The translations under genes and the position numbers were made by a program. From an uncultured Schlesneria sp. (GTDB lineage Bacteria > Planctomycetota > Planctomycetia > Planctomycetales > Planctomycetaceae): a stretch of 64,000 nt of DNA. The notes under the pieces are model-generated. The model saw only the letters and a list, made by a program, of their open reading frames with translations. It ran no database searches and was not told the origin of the DNA. Positions 7,409-17,366 of this stretch are shown in pieces (position 1 is the stretch's first letter; each line of letters starts with the position of its first letter). Where the stretch lies: positions 1 through 64,000 of the forward strand of contig CAILLA010000206.1 in assembly GCA_903834925.1 (NCBI GenBank). Reading direction: 5' to 3'.

Positions 7409-7426
7409 TCGTAGTTGCCTTTGAGG

Positions 7427-8791
7427 TCAAAACTGAACCCGGGAGAATCGATTGACGGAACCTCCAAAGAACCAGTTGAACATCAGTCGGAACTCACTAT
7501 TGAATTGCCGGTGATCAATGGAACTGAGTGGCGTGACATACCCGAGAGTCAATGAACTGTTCTGTTTCAACATGGCCGTCACACCGATTGTACCATTCAA
7601 CAGGTCCTGATTGATCCCCTGAGCCCCAATAAATTGGGGAGGAGCACTCACAAGATCTGTGCTGGTCAGCGATTTGTTATAATGCAATTCCACGATGGGA
7701 GCGATCCGGGTCAAAAAGCGATCCGATCCAGGATTGTTGTATAACCAATATCCCGCCCCGACGCTGTAGTACAGGTAACTCATATCGGTCAGGCGACCAA
7801 CCGTCGTCGTCCCTCCAGTGAAGTTATTTGTCTGAACCGAGTTGCCATTCGTGTCGAAGTCGAACTGTAAAAACTGCTGCACAAAGATCTTTTCGTTTGG
7901 TGAATAGACGCTTCCAATGAATGGAAGCAAGTGGACTGCCTGGTTTTTTACCGTGAACAGTGGCTGACCAGCGAACTCGAAGACGTGTGTATTTGAAGCG
8001 GTGGGCAACTCGAACCCTAAACCGACCGAGGCCGCAAAGGTCTCTGATTTGTAAAACAGCTGTTTCAGATAGATTGTCAAATCGCCAAACTGAGTACTGC
8101 CACCATTATTGGAGTCAAACACATAGAGGTTATTCGACAGAGTCGATGCAAAGGGTGTTCGAACTTCAATGGACGACATTCCATCGAAGAAGGTCTTTTC
8201 AAAACCAGGAGTGTAACGATTCACGGTCACACCGTTTTCAATCAATGGCACACCATTGAAATCGCTGTAATTGAAATAGACACGATCACGAGGAATCGGG
8301 CTTGCGTTTTCCACGATCTTCGATGTCCCGACGGTCCCTCCTGCACCGGGAACCGAGATCATCGTTCCACCTTGGCTTCCTGCGATGTCTTTTCCAAACG
8401 TCACCTTAAACGGTGCCGGTGCAAATCCATCGCCGATCATACTTGGCGAAAACGCTCGCTGACTGGCCGCAGCCGTGCTTGCGGAAGCTTGAGGCGTAAA
8501 AAAAGGCCCAGCAGCTGGCTGAGCTTGTCCCGCTTGATTCGCATTGGGCTGATTCTGCAACGTATTCAGGGGCTGCATTCGCAGCGGAGCCGGCGGATTG
8601 GTAATTGGAGTCGGACGCGGCGCGGGAGGTTGCCCTGAAATCAATGGGCTGGCAGAAGTTGAAATTGGTTCTGGCAGCGCATCCTGTGAAAAGCCCTGGC
8701 TGACCTGGAGTAGGCTCGCGCACAAGAAAGCGACGACAAACAAACGCCGATCGACAGGAACCGCTCGAATTTTGTGTTCGTACTTTGTCAT
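7427..8791 (-). CDS. Exported beta-barrel-like protein
   Basis: The 454-residue protein has a signal peptide (RRLFVVAFLCASLLQVSQGF) and a Pro/Ala/Gln-rich linker to about residue 135. The remainder is rich in alternating aromatic and polar strands and Gly/Asn turns ('FGDLTIYLKQLFYKSETFAA', 'SVGLGFELPTA', 'YLYYSVGAGYWLY') and ends in an aromatic residue (SRVQF). That is the look of an outer-membrane beta barrel, similar to planctomycete proteins related to the phenol-degradation meta-pathway barrel family. The C-terminal Phe fits barrel assembly signals. I cannot assign a substrate. It lies immediately upstream of the cyclase gene on the same strand. Confidence 0.7.
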   Translation of the reverse strand: MTKYEHKIRAVPVDRRLFVVAFLCASLLQVSQGFSQDALPEPISTSASPLISGQPPAPRPTPITNPPAPLRMQPLNTLQNQPNANQAGQAQPAAGPFFTPQASASTAAASQRAFSPSMIGDGFAPAPFKVTFGKDIAGSQGGTMISVPGAGGTVGTSKIVENASPIPRDRVYFNYSDFNGVPLIENGVTVNRYTPGFEKTFFDGMSSIEVRTPFASTLSNNLYVFDSNNGGSTQFGDLTIYLKQLFYKSETFAASVGLGFELPTASNTHVFEFAGQPLFTVKNQAVHLLPFIGSVYSPNEKIFVQQFLQFDFDTNGNSVQTNNFTGGTTTVGRLTDMSYLYYSVGAGYWLYNNPGSDRFLTRIAPIVELHYNKSLTSTDLVSAPPQFIGAQGINQDLLNGTIGVTAMLKQNSSLTLGYVTPLSSIDHRQFNSEFRLMFNWFFGGSVNRFSRVQF

Positions 8792-9274
8792 TTAAGACCC
8801 CGTCAGTTGAAACGTCGGCGCAAGACGCAGGCTTCAAACGAGAGCCCTTGATCCTTAAGCTTCGGAAGTTCATTGATCAAACGGGATCTCCGTCTGATTC
8901 CTCGTTGCATCTTCTACGAGCGATAAATTCGCGGGAAAACTTCGGCAGATTCTGCCGTACGATTGAATGGATTTCGTCACGGGGGAACAGTTCCGAAGAC
9001 CTGCGAGAAAAAATTTAAGCACTCACCCGGAATATTCGTTCGCCCGACGTGCAAGAGAGGGAGGGAGAACACCGCAAGACCCTCGCTTGCGCGTCGGGCT
9101 AACGTTTCATGGCGTTCTGCGCGAAATCAGAGCATCCAAATCGGCACTCAAGGTCATGACTCAATTTTTGATTCCCGGTGACGTATACTGGGCGTAAGTC
9201 GCCTGGAAGCGTCTTTCACTTTTCATTTGGCCTCCCGTGTTTACGTCGAACGTTCATCTCTACGGAACCTCAAC
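8792..9274. other. Divergent intergenic region
   Basis: This separates the divergent barrel-protein and WD40-caspase genes and must hold both promoters, though I see no clear boxes. It contains the imperfect inverted repeat at 9042-9099. Open frames here have no protein features. Confidence 0.5.
9042..9099. repeat. Inverted repeat with gcccgacg-type arms
   Basis: The left arm gcccgacgtgcaagagaggg (9042-9061) pairs with the reverse complement of 9080-9099 (gcccgacgcgcaagcgaggg) at 18 of 20 positions, with an 18-nt loop. The sequence GCCCGACGCGCAAGCGAGGG is, from memory, common between genes in planctomycete genomes, so this is probably one member of a dispersed palindromic repeat. Confidence 0.75.
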
Positions 9275-12200
9275 ATGACCATCTGTCGAATTCAACGGAC
9301 CCAGGAAACGTCGTTGAACAGTGTGAGAATTCCATCACGACCATTCGGTCCGGTTGCACGCCGGGCCGCCTTGATATTTTCGGCCCTTCTCGGATGCTGT
9401 TCCGGAACAATCCTCGCCCAGCAGGGACGCGACGCTCGAATCGTCCTGACAACTGGCGGGCCGACAGCCGCCGTTCGAACGCTCGCCTTTTCATCCGATT
9501 CACGGTATCTGTACGCTGCGGGGGCCGACAAGGCCGTCGAAATCTGGAGTTTACCAGAGGGACGCGCAGCCGCACCTGATCTCAAACTGATCGACCATGC
9601 TCGATGGCCGATTGCACGTCATGACCGCGGGCAAATCTGGACCTTGAGTGTCAATGAAGCCAAAAGCCTGATTGCATTTGGCGGATACGGAGCTCAGCAA
9701 ATCAGTGGCGATATCTCAATTGCCGATTCCAGCCACGGACGGCAACTTACCATCCTTCCCCCTCCACTTCCTGACGAAGACCCGATGCAGCGATTTGTCA
9801 CAGGACATTTACAGACTGTGAATTCCGTCTCCTTTTCACCGAGCGGAGAATGGCTGGCATCGATCAGCCTCGATGGCGACATTCGCCTTTGGTCCGTCGG
9901 AAGCTGGACCTCACAACAGATCCTTCCCGCCGGCAGTAATCCAGCCCTTTCCAGCGTCTATGTTCAGTTCATATCGAATAACCAGTTTGTTGCCTCGATC
10001 AATCAGGCTTTAGACCCCAAGCAGCCTGTTTCGCAATTGAAAATGTTTACAATCGGTCCTGACCAGAAAGTGATCGCAGAAACGCTCGCGTCTTCTCATC
10101 AAGGGTTGATTACCGCTTTAGGGTCGGCACCGAAATCACAACGCTGGTACTCGGGCGATGCAAATGGCGAACTGGTGATCTGGCAGGGAGTGAAAGCCCA
10201 AAGGACAAAAGCACCATTCCGAAAAATCCCCGTCCGTGCAATTTCCACAAGCACGAATGGAAATGTCCTGATCCTGCACTCACCGACAACCGCCGCGATT
10301 GCAGCCGGAAAAGAGGATTTTGCTTATGCCGAGTTAGAAAACTTTTCTGACACGGGTTCGACGCTGATCGAGCGCCGTGAGTGGAAATTCCAGGGGGAAA
10401 CCCTCGCGGCAGCCCTCAGTGCGGACGGAAAATACGCTGCGGTGACGCGTCCTGGCGAGGCAGCGATCGAGGTCTTTTCCCTCATTGATCCGAAAATCAA
10501 CCAACATCGCCCCAAACCATTCGCCGCGCAACGCCCGACCGTGTTGGCAGGTTCTGGTTCGACGGTCCACCGAGTTCAGTTCGTTCGACAGCCTGAGACA
10601 ATGCTCGCAGTCTCGACCAACGTCAACGGCGAATGGACGCATGGGTTCAATTTGGCAACGGCCGAAGTTGTACGACCAAGCGCTCTCGGCCAGGTCCAGC
10701 CGGCTCATGCGCCTCCCGATTGGACAATTGATGTCGGCCCCTCATTCGAAGGGCTCGAGCAAACATTGGTGATTCGAGCACAAGGGGCCGAACGGGCGAA
10801 ATTGTCGCTATCGCATCAACGTGAAGGCCACTATGCCGCACACGGCTGGATCTTCGAAAAAGGACAAGCCCAGCCTTCTGCGGTCGCGATTGGAACATTG
10901 CGTCAGAATGGAATTTTTGTGTTTGATCTGCGTGAACCGGGCCGAGCACCCCTGATTCGATACTATCGAGACCATACAAACGCGGTGAATTCGTTAAGCC
11001 AATCCGCAGATGGACGATACCTTGCCTCAGGCTCACAGGATCAGACAATCCGAATCTGGAGCCTGGATGGCTTGCTCACTCAACCGGCCAAATTTTCCCA
11101 ACGCGCGGCTTGGGGAGGAGATTTCGAGATTCGAGATGGGAAACTGATTGCCACATCGCTGTTGGAATTCGGAATTTTAAAAGGAAGACGGCTACAGGAC
11201 GCTGACCAGGTCGTCAAAATTGCATTGCCCTACGAGGGACAACGCAGGGAGATTACCGATCCACACCAGATTCTGAATGCCTTGGAGACTTCTCCGCTAA
11301 CGGAGGCGGTTGAGGTTCATGCTTCCCGAGCCGGTGCCAATCTTCCCCCTTTCATTGTCACACCTGCCTGGGAGCCGATGACTACACTTTTCATTGATCG
11401 TCGCAATGAATGGGCCGCATGGTCCCCTGCAGGTTATTATAATTCGAGCGTTGATGGCGACGAGTTATTCGGATTCCAGATCAACCCGTCGCGTCGAGGT
11501 GAAGAACCAAAGTTCTCTCGTGCCGAACAATTGCGGGACCAGTACGAGCGACCCGATCTGCTGCAAAAGCTGTTTGCTCTGGGATCACTTTCCGATGCGC
11601 TCAAGGCCGTAGCCATCGTTCCTCAAAACCCCGGCGCCATTGTGGCTCAAATCCCCCGAGTTCAAATGAGCAGCCCGGCTTCCATGACAACTTACCCGCT
11701 AGGCGCGGACGTCACCATCGCAGCCGATGTCGATTTCAACAGCGTTCCTTCCACAGAATTCCAAATACAGGGATGGCTGAACGGAGCTAAACTTGGTCCG
11801 CCCATCGTGTCGGTGGTCTCGGGACTTAGTCGGTTTTCCTGGACGGTTTCTCCACCACCCGGTGATTATCAAGCTCTTGTAAAAATCGAATCCATTGGGC
11901 CGACGCTTGCACGTGGAGTGTATTCTGATGCACACATCCCGTTCGTCATGTCGGGTACTCCTGAAATGCGGACCGTTCATGTTCTGGCAATCGGTGCAAA
12001 CAACTATCAAGGGGGATTAAAACTCAATTTCTGCATTAATGACGCTCAAGATTTTGTAAAATTAATCGGGGAAAGTGCCGGGCCACATTACAAGATCGGT
12101 GTCGTCAAAATCCTTGTCGATGAAAACGAAGCGGGTGTCGGTCAATTCGAAAAAGAGACTTTTCAAAAACAACTCAGTCAATTTGCCCGCCAGATCAAAC

Positions 12201-12799
12201 AGACACCGCTAAAATCGAATGATATGGTCATGATCTTCCTGGCGGGGTTAGGCGAGGTGGTCGGGAAAGAATATTTCTTTGTCCCGCCGGTCAGTGAAAT
12301 CAAAAACCTGTCCCAATTGGCGGTGTTGCAAAGACACTCGATTCCGTGGTCCGCGTTCCGTGGCTTGATTGAAGAGATTCCGAATTGCGGCAAAGTATTT
12401 TTTCTGGATACCTGTTACGCAGGGAATATTGCCCGACTGGAATCCGAAAAAGCGCGGTTGCGACCCCTGAAGAACCTCAACACCGTCGTCTTCGCAGCAA
12501 CTTCTGAGGATCATGCAACGCGCGAAGACGAGCTGAATCGGCACGGGCGATTCACCGCATTCCTGCTGGATGGGCTTGGGGGGAGCGCCGATGGCAGTAC
12601 GGTTGACCCGAATCTTGCAGGCTTTCCACCAGTCGAACCGGATGGCCGAGTCAGCTTACTCGAAACCGTAGGGTTTGTGTCACGTGGTGTCTATGAAAAA
12701 TGGCGAAACCAACAACCGAAATACACCCCTGTTTCGCTGATCCGCTTCTTGAACGACCCGATCATCGACGTGACTGTGCCGTCGAAGGTCGGGAACTAG
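9275..12799 (+). CDS. Exported WD40 repeat and caspase-like (C14) protein, catalytic His replaced
   Basis: From the ATG at 9275 the protein has 1174 residues; the frame extends 16 codons upstream. A signal peptide (RRAALIFSALLGCCSGTILA) suggests export. WD40-type blades occur in the first 600 residues, for example 'AVRTLAFSSDSRYLYAAGAD' and 'VNSLSQSADGRYLASGSQDQ', followed by a beta-rich linker. The C-terminal caspase-like domain starts near residue 898 (RTVHVLAIGANNYQ). The catalytic Cys is present in FFLDTCYAG (Cys1047). The block that normally reads GHG reads FLAGLGE, with Leu992 where the catalytic His belongs. Unless another His serves, the protease would be inactive. The next gene encodes a WD40 kinase on the same strand. 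Confidence 0.88.
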   Translation: MTICRIQRTQETSLNSVRIPSRPFGPVARRAALIFSALLGCCSGTILAQQGRDARIVLTTGGPTAAVRTLAFSSDSRYLYAAGADKAVEIWSLPEGRAAAPDLKLIDHARWPIARHDRGQIWTLSVNEAKSLIAFGGYGAQQISGDISIADSSHGRQLTILPPPLPDEDPMQRFVTGHLQTVNSVSFSPSGEWLASISLDGDIRLWSVGSWTSQQILPAGSNPALSSVYVQFISNNQFVASINQALDPKQPVSQLKMFTIGPDQKVIAETLASSHQGLITALGSAPKSQRWYSGDANGELVIWQGVKAQRTKAPFRKIPVRAISTSTNGNVLILHSPTTAAIAAGKEDFAYAELENFSDTGSTLIERREWKFQGETLAAALSADGKYAAVTRPGEAAIEVFSLIDPKINQHRPKPFAAQRPTVLAGSGSTVHRVQFVRQPETMLAVSTNVNGEWTHGFNLATAEVVRPSALGQVQPAHAPPDWTIDVGPSFEGLEQTLVIRAQGAERAKLSLSHQREGHYAAHGWIFEKGQAQPSAVAIGTLRQNGIFVFDLREPGRAPLIRYYRDHTNAVNSLSQSADGRYLASGSQDQTIRIWSLDGLLTQPAKFSQRAAWGGDFEIRDGKLIATSLLEFGILKGRRLQDADQVVKIALPYEGQRREITDPHQILNALETSPLTEAVEVHASRAGANLPPFIVTPAWEPMTTLFIDRRNEWAAWSPAGYYNSSVDGDELFGFQINPSRRGEEPKFSRAEQLRDQYERPDLLQKLFALGSLSDALKAVAIVPQNPGAIVAQIPRVQMSSPASMTTYPLGADVTIAADVDFNSVPSTEFQIQGWLNGAKLGPPIVSVVSGLSRFSWTVSPPPGDYQALVKIESIGPTLARGVYSDAHIPFVMSGTPEMRTVHVLAIGANNYQGGLKLNFCINDAQDFVKLIGESAGPHYKIGVVKILVDENEAGVGQFEKETFQKQLSQFARQIKQTPLKSNDMVMIFLAGLGEVVGKEYFFVPPVSEIKNLSQLAVLQRHSIPWSAFRGLIEEIPNCGKVFFLDTCYAGNIARLESEKARLRPLKNLNTVVFAATSEDHATREDELNRHGRFTAFLLDGLGGSADGSTVDPNLAGFPPVEPDGRVSLLETVGFVSRGVYEKWRNQQPKYTPVSLIRFLNDPIIDVTVPSKVGN

Positions 12800-12951
12800 T
12801 TCCACTGCCTCGCTAAAAATGTGGATACCACTGACGGCAGCTTGGTTTCGCAGGTGGCTTCAACTCGAATTGCCCGTAAAATCAAAGAGCTTTGGCGAGC
12901 GAAAACGCACGCAAGTGGCACACAACCCCACACTTAAGAGTTGACAGACTA

Positions 12952-12960
12952 CGGAGAGGC
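12952..12960 (+). promoter_or_regulatory. Ribosome binding site of the WD40 kinase
   Basis: A strong Shine-Dalgarno stretch, ggagaggc, lies about 6 nt before the ATG at 12966 and supports that start. Confidence 0.6.
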
Positions 12961-12965
12961 TGATC

Positions 12966-15900
12966 ATGAGTTCGGGATTGACGAACGTTGAATTACCGGA
13001 TGACGAAAGCGGGCTCAACACCGTAGGTGAAGCTCATGTGCAGCCGATTGAACCGCCGGATCATGACACCAGCCTCAGAACGCTGGTCGAAGAGAATTCA
13101 CCGCCACGCGCCAAATCCGACCACGACATCAGCCTGAATACCGTTGTCAGCGATGATCAGCCGTCTCCAAATATGTCTGATCCAAAAACGATCGCGGACG
13201 CCTCAATCAGGTCACGGTCGAATTCACGGAAACCCGTCGAACCATTCGGGCGATTCCGAATTTTACGTCCACACGCGAAGGGTGGATTGGGGCAGGTCTC
13301 CGTTGCCCTGGACCAGGAGTTGAACCGCGAAGTCGCGTTAAAAGAAATCCTTGAACGGTTTTCGGACGACCCTACAGCCAGAGCACGATTTGTTCTGGAA
13401 GCCGAAATCACCGGTGGCCTTGAGCATCCTGGAATCGTCCCTGTTTACGCACTTGGGCAAAGCCGACAGGGAAATCCATTCTATGCAATGAGGTTTATCA
13501 AGGGAGAAAGCCTGAAGCAGTCGATTGATAATTTTCACCAGAAGGACAAGCAGAAGGCTCAATCGCCGGGTGAACGTCAATTCGCATTACGCCAGCTACT
13601 GGGACGCTTTACGGATGTTTGTAACGCGATGGAGTATGCGCACAGCCGAGGCGTTCTGCACCGTGACTTGAAGCCGGCGAATATCATGCTTGGCAAGTAC
13701 GGCGAAACCCTTGTCGTCGATTGGGGGTTAGCAAAAGCGGTTGGCGAGGCAGAAATTGGAGCCGATCTGCCACTGCGTCCGACATCCGCATTAAGCGGCT
13801 CGGTTCAAACTTTACAGGGCTCGGCGCTCGGAACACCGGCTTACATGAGTCCCGAACAGGCGGCGGGCCAACTGGATAACCTCGGCCCCGCTACCGATAT
13901 TTATAGTCTCGGCGCAACGCTTTACCATATTCTTTGCGGACGTCCCGCATTTGAACGGGAAGAACTCAACGAGACCCTTCGCAAGGTTCGAACGGGAGAA
14001 TTCCCTCGGCCAAGGGAATTGCGCAACGAAATCCCACGTGGCCTGGAAGCGATCTGCCTGAAGGGGATGGCGCTGCGTCCTGAGGACAGATATCTTACGG
14101 CAAACTCGATGGCCGACGATGTCGAGCACTGGCTGGCCGACGAACCGATCAGCGCTGCCGAAGACACGTTCAGCGAACGTCTTTCACGTTGGGCTCGTAA
14201 GAATAAAGGTCTGGTTCAGGCTGGTAGTGTTTCATTGGCAATGATCGCCATGATTTCGTCGATCGCCTACGGCATTGTCAGCTTCGCCAATCATCGACTC
14301 AATACCGCCAACTCGACGATTCGTCACCAGAACGAAGAAATCACCAGCAAGAATGAAGAACTCAAGACCACAAACACAGATCTTGATGTTGCCCGGACCG
14401 ATGCGATTCAAAAACGTGATGAGGCCATCAAGCAACGATCCATCGCTCGTGAACTTGTCCGCGAAGCAAGTCGATCGGACTTTGCAACGGCGCAAGAACG
14501 GCTGTCCGAAGGGAAATGGGGTGAAGCCACGGCCTATCTGGGCCGGTCACTCCGATATGATCCGGAAAACACAAATGCTCGCGATGCACTCTGGCTGACA
14601 CTTCGTTACGGTGTTCGTGATTCTCTTCCGTTACCCGTTCATTCATTCTGGCATTCTCAGGCTGTTCTCGGTGCAAGCTTTAGTAACGATGGAAAACGAA
14701 TTGTCACTGCGAGTCGTGATCAGACCGCACGAATCTGGGATGCTAACACGGGCGAGCTTGTCGGATCGCCTCTTTTACATCAGGGGTTTGTCGGTAGTGC
14801 GAACTTCAGCCCTGACCGATCGAAGATCGTCACCATCAGCGGTGATACGAACGTGCAATTATGGGACTCGGTAACCGGGCAACCGCTCGGTCCAGCCATC
14901 GAAGATCCACAAACGATCTATTCCGCAAACTTCAGCCCTGATGGCAGTTCACTGTTAATTGCCAGTGGAGATGGCACGGCACGAGTCTGGGATCTCTCAA
15001 CGGGAAAGCCATCGGGCTTGCAGTTGAAGCATCAGGACGCGATTTATACCGCAAGTTTCAGTTCTGACGGATCGCGCATCTTAACGGCCAGTGGTGATAC
15101 GACAGCACAGGTCTGGGATGCGACGACCGGCCAGCCAATCGGTCGGCCCATGCGTCATCAGGGGGCAATCTATTTCGCCAGCTTCAATCAGTCTGGCACA
15201 TCGGTCATTACAGCGAGCGGCGACACCACCGCAAGAATTTGGGATGCCAACACAGGACAGCCAATCGGCCCGCCACTCACGCATGACCGATCGGTCACCA
15301 ATTGCCGATTCAGTCCTGATGAAACGCGAGCTGTCACGGCCAGCGACGACAAAACAGCCCGAATTTGGGATGCGAAAACGGGTTTGCCGATTGGCCGCCC
15401 TCTGCACCACGACGATGCGGTGATCAGTGCTTGCTTCAGCCACGATGGAACGAGAATTGTCACTGCGAGCGACGATCGAACCGCAAAAATCTGGGACGCT
15501 TTAAATGGAAGCTTGATCGGAACCGCGTTGACGCATGATAGCCCCGTCAACAGCGCATGCTTCAGTCCTGACGGTACAATCGTTTTGACTTCAAGCGATG
15601 ATCTGACTGCTGGTCTCTGGAATGCAATGACAACTCTTCCTGTCGGCCAGACTCTCAAACACAACGATTCGATTTACGACGCGAGCTTCAGTCCGGACGG
15701 CAATCGTGTGGTCACGTCGAGCAGTGATAATACAGCCCAAATCTGGGATGTGCGCACAGGTACAACAATCGGTCCTCCATTAAGACATCAACGTACAGTG
15801 ACACTGGCCCGTTTCAGTCTCAACGGGAAGCGAATTGTAACAGCGAGCGATGACTCGACTGCACAGATCTGGGATGCAGAAAACGGACAACCCGTTGGTC

Positions 15901-17186
15901 CACCACTCACCCACGATGGTGTCGTTGTGACGGCCAGCTTCAGCTTCGATGGAACTCGCGTCGTGACCGCCAGCCAGGATGGGACCGGTCGAATCTGGGA
16001 TGCTGCGACATGTCAGCCAATTGGAACGCCATTAAAACACGAAGCCTTTTTGTCGTGTGCAAGCTTCAGCCCCGATGGACAAAATGTAATCACGGCCAGC
16101 CGAGACAAGACCGTACGGATTTGGGACGGACATACAGGTGAGCCGGTCGGTCCGAAACTGGTACATGAAGGTTTCGTCGATTCCGCCAGCTTCAGTCCGA
16201 ATGGCAAGAAAATCATTACGGCCAGTCGCGATGGCCTGGTAAGGATCTGGGATGCACAAACAGGATTGCTGATCGGATCGCCGCTGCCGCATCCGGATGC
16301 CGTTTACATTGCCAGCTATCGGCCCGACGGATCGAGTTTTCTGACTGTTTGTAATGACCAGATCGTTCGAATCTGGGATGCGGAAACAAACCAGTTGGTT
16401 GGACAGCCTTTACGCCACGAAAGCCGAATCAATAGCGCAAGATTCAGTGATGATGGAAAGCGAATTTTGACGGCGAACGAGGATAAGTCGGCGAGAATCT
16501 GGGATGCCGAAACAGGTCAACCAATCGGCCCTCCCCTGCTTCATAACAAATCACTTAATTCAGCAAGCTTCAGCCCAGACGGGGCCCAAATGGTCACGGC
16601 CAGTGAAGATCGAACCGCAAAGATCTGGGACATCAGTTCGCTTGAAGTTCTCGATGGGACATTGGCGGAAGCGATCGCATCGACTGAGTCTGGCGAACGG
16701 CTTGGTCGACAGCTTGGAATGGTGGAACACGTGGCGACGGAAAAGCGTCACTTGATGGTTCAGGGGTTAGAACCTGTACTGGCGATTCATCCGGATTGGT
16801 CAACACTCGTCCAACAGGATCTTTATCCACAGCCAAACTTGCTGATCTCTACAAAATGGTTGATCACTCGCCGCGACGCGGCCACGCGTCTGATCCGCCA
16901 TGGCACACCAGAACAGATCCGATCGGTTTTATTGATCGATCCCGGCCATCCACTGCTACAGATTGCGTTAGTCCGTCCGAATGAAAACTCAAAACAGGCC
17001 GATTTTTTAAGGGAGTTTGGAGTGCAACATCTACCCGATGACGCTGCAGTCTGTCATGAAGCGGCGGAAATGCTGATTCAGCAGAATGACAAACCGCGAG
17101 CGATGCGAGCCGTTGAAAAGGCAAATCAACTCGATCCCGACAATCCCGAAACAACCCGCTTCAGGAAAATCCTTGCGAACGAATAA
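12966..17186 (+). CDS. Membrane Ser/Thr protein kinase with WD40 repeats
   Basis: 1406 residues. The N-terminal 90 are low-complexity with three copies of a D-x-(S)-LxT(V/L) motif. The kinase domain (about 95-380) shows a Gly-loop KGGLGQV (105-111), VALKEI with Lys126, HRDLKPAN (232-239), DWG (Asp252) in place of DFG, and GTPAYMSPEQ. DWG is common in planctomycete kinases. A single membrane segment (about 415-440) and a coiled coil of Glu/Lys/Asp repeats follow. The outer part carries about 16 repeats ending 'xARIWDAxTGxPIGPPL', enough for two beta-propellers. The last 60 residues look TPR-like. Expected layout is a cytoplasmic kinase with a periplasmic propeller sensor. The ligand is unknown. 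Confidence 0.93.
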   Translation: MSSGLTNVELPDDESGLNTVGEAHVQPIEPPDHDTSLRTLVEENSPPRAKSDHDISLNTVVSDDQPSPNMSDPKTIADASIRSRSNSRKPVEPFGRFRILRPHAKGGLGQVSVALDQELNREVALKEILERFSDDPTARARFVLEAEITGGLEHPGIVPVYALGQSRQGNPFYAMRFIKGESLKQSIDNFHQKDKQKAQSPGERQFALRQLLGRFTDVCNAMEYAHSRGVLHRDLKPANIMLGKYGETLVVDWGLAKAVGEAEIGADLPLRPTSALSGSVQTLQGSALGTPAYMSPEQAAGQLDNLGPATDIYSLGATLYHILCGRPAFEREELNETLRKVRTGEFPRPRELRNEIPRGLEAICLKGMALRPEDRYLTANSMADDVEHWLADEPISAAEDTFSERLSRWARKNKGLVQAGSVSLAMIAMISSIAYGIVSFANHRLNTANSTIRHQNEEITSKNEELKTTNTDLDVARTDAIQKRDEAIKQRSIARELVREASRSDFATAQERLSEGKWGEATAYLGRSLRYDPENTNARDALWLTLRYGVRDSLPLPVHSFWHSQAVLGASFSNDGKRIVTASRDQTARIWDANTGELVGSPLLHQGFVGSANFSPDRSKIVTISGDTNVQLWDSVTGQPLGPAIEDPQTIYSANFSPDGSSLLIASGDGTARVWDLSTGKPSGLQLKHQDAIYTASFSSDGSRILTASGDTTAQVWDATTGQPIGRPMRHQGAIYFASFNQSGTSVITASGDTTARIWDANTGQPIGPPLTHDRSVTNCRFSPDETRAVTASDDKTARIWDAKTGLPIGRPLHHDDAVISACFSHDGTRIVTASDDRTAKIWDALNGSLIGTALTHDSPVNSACFSPDGTIVLTSSDDLTAGLWNAMTTLPVGQTLKHNDSIYDASFSPDGNRVVTSSSDNTAQIWDVRTGTTIGPPLRHQRTVTLARFSLNGKRIVTASDDSTAQIWDAENGQPVGPPLTHDGVVVTASFSFDGTRVVTASQDGTGRIWDAATCQPIGTPLKHEAFLSCASFSPDGQNVITASRDKTVRIWDGHTGEPVGPKLVHEGFVDSASFSPNGKKIITASRDGLVRIWDAQTGLLIGSPLPHPDAVYIASYRPDGSSFLTVCNDQIVRIWDAETNQLVGQPLRHESRINSARFSDDGKRILTANEDKSARIWDAETGQPIGPPLLHNKSLNSASFSPDGAQMVTASEDRTAKIWDISSLEVLDGTLAEAIASTESGERLGRQLGMVEHVATEKRHLMVQGLEPVLAIHPDWSTLVQQDLYPQPNLLISTKWLITRRDAATRLIRHGTPEQIRSVLLIDPGHPLLQIALVRPNENSKQADFLREFGVQHLPDDAAVCHEAAEMLIQQNDKPRAMRAVEKANQLDPDNPETTRFRKILANE

Positions 17187-17218
17187 CCGGCAAAACATCC
17201 TGTTTTTCGCGTTTACTG

Positions 17219-17241
17219 GAGACGTGAAGTCTCTTCTGTTT
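17219..17241 (+). terminator. Hairpin after the kinase gene
   Basis: A 5-bp stem (gagac/gtctc) with a 5-nt loop is followed by ttctgttt, 32 nt after the kinase stop. It is a weak candidate terminator. Confidence 0.3.
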
Positions 17242-17366
17242 CCTGTTTTCAGCAATTTTTCTTATAACGTCCTGTTCTACGGTATTGAATTCACGAGATC
17301 ACGGTGATCCGTGGTGAGAACCTCTGTTTTCAATCGTTTGATTTCAACTTGGACGAGTCGTTTTTA

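Noticed and set aside
8406-8873. 155-residue minus-strand protein
   Set aside because: It is a shadow frame of the exported barrel-like protein's linker region.
12943-12948. TTGACA -35 box before the WD40 kinase
   Set aside because: It is only about 20 nt before the start codon, leaving no room for a -10 box and leader.
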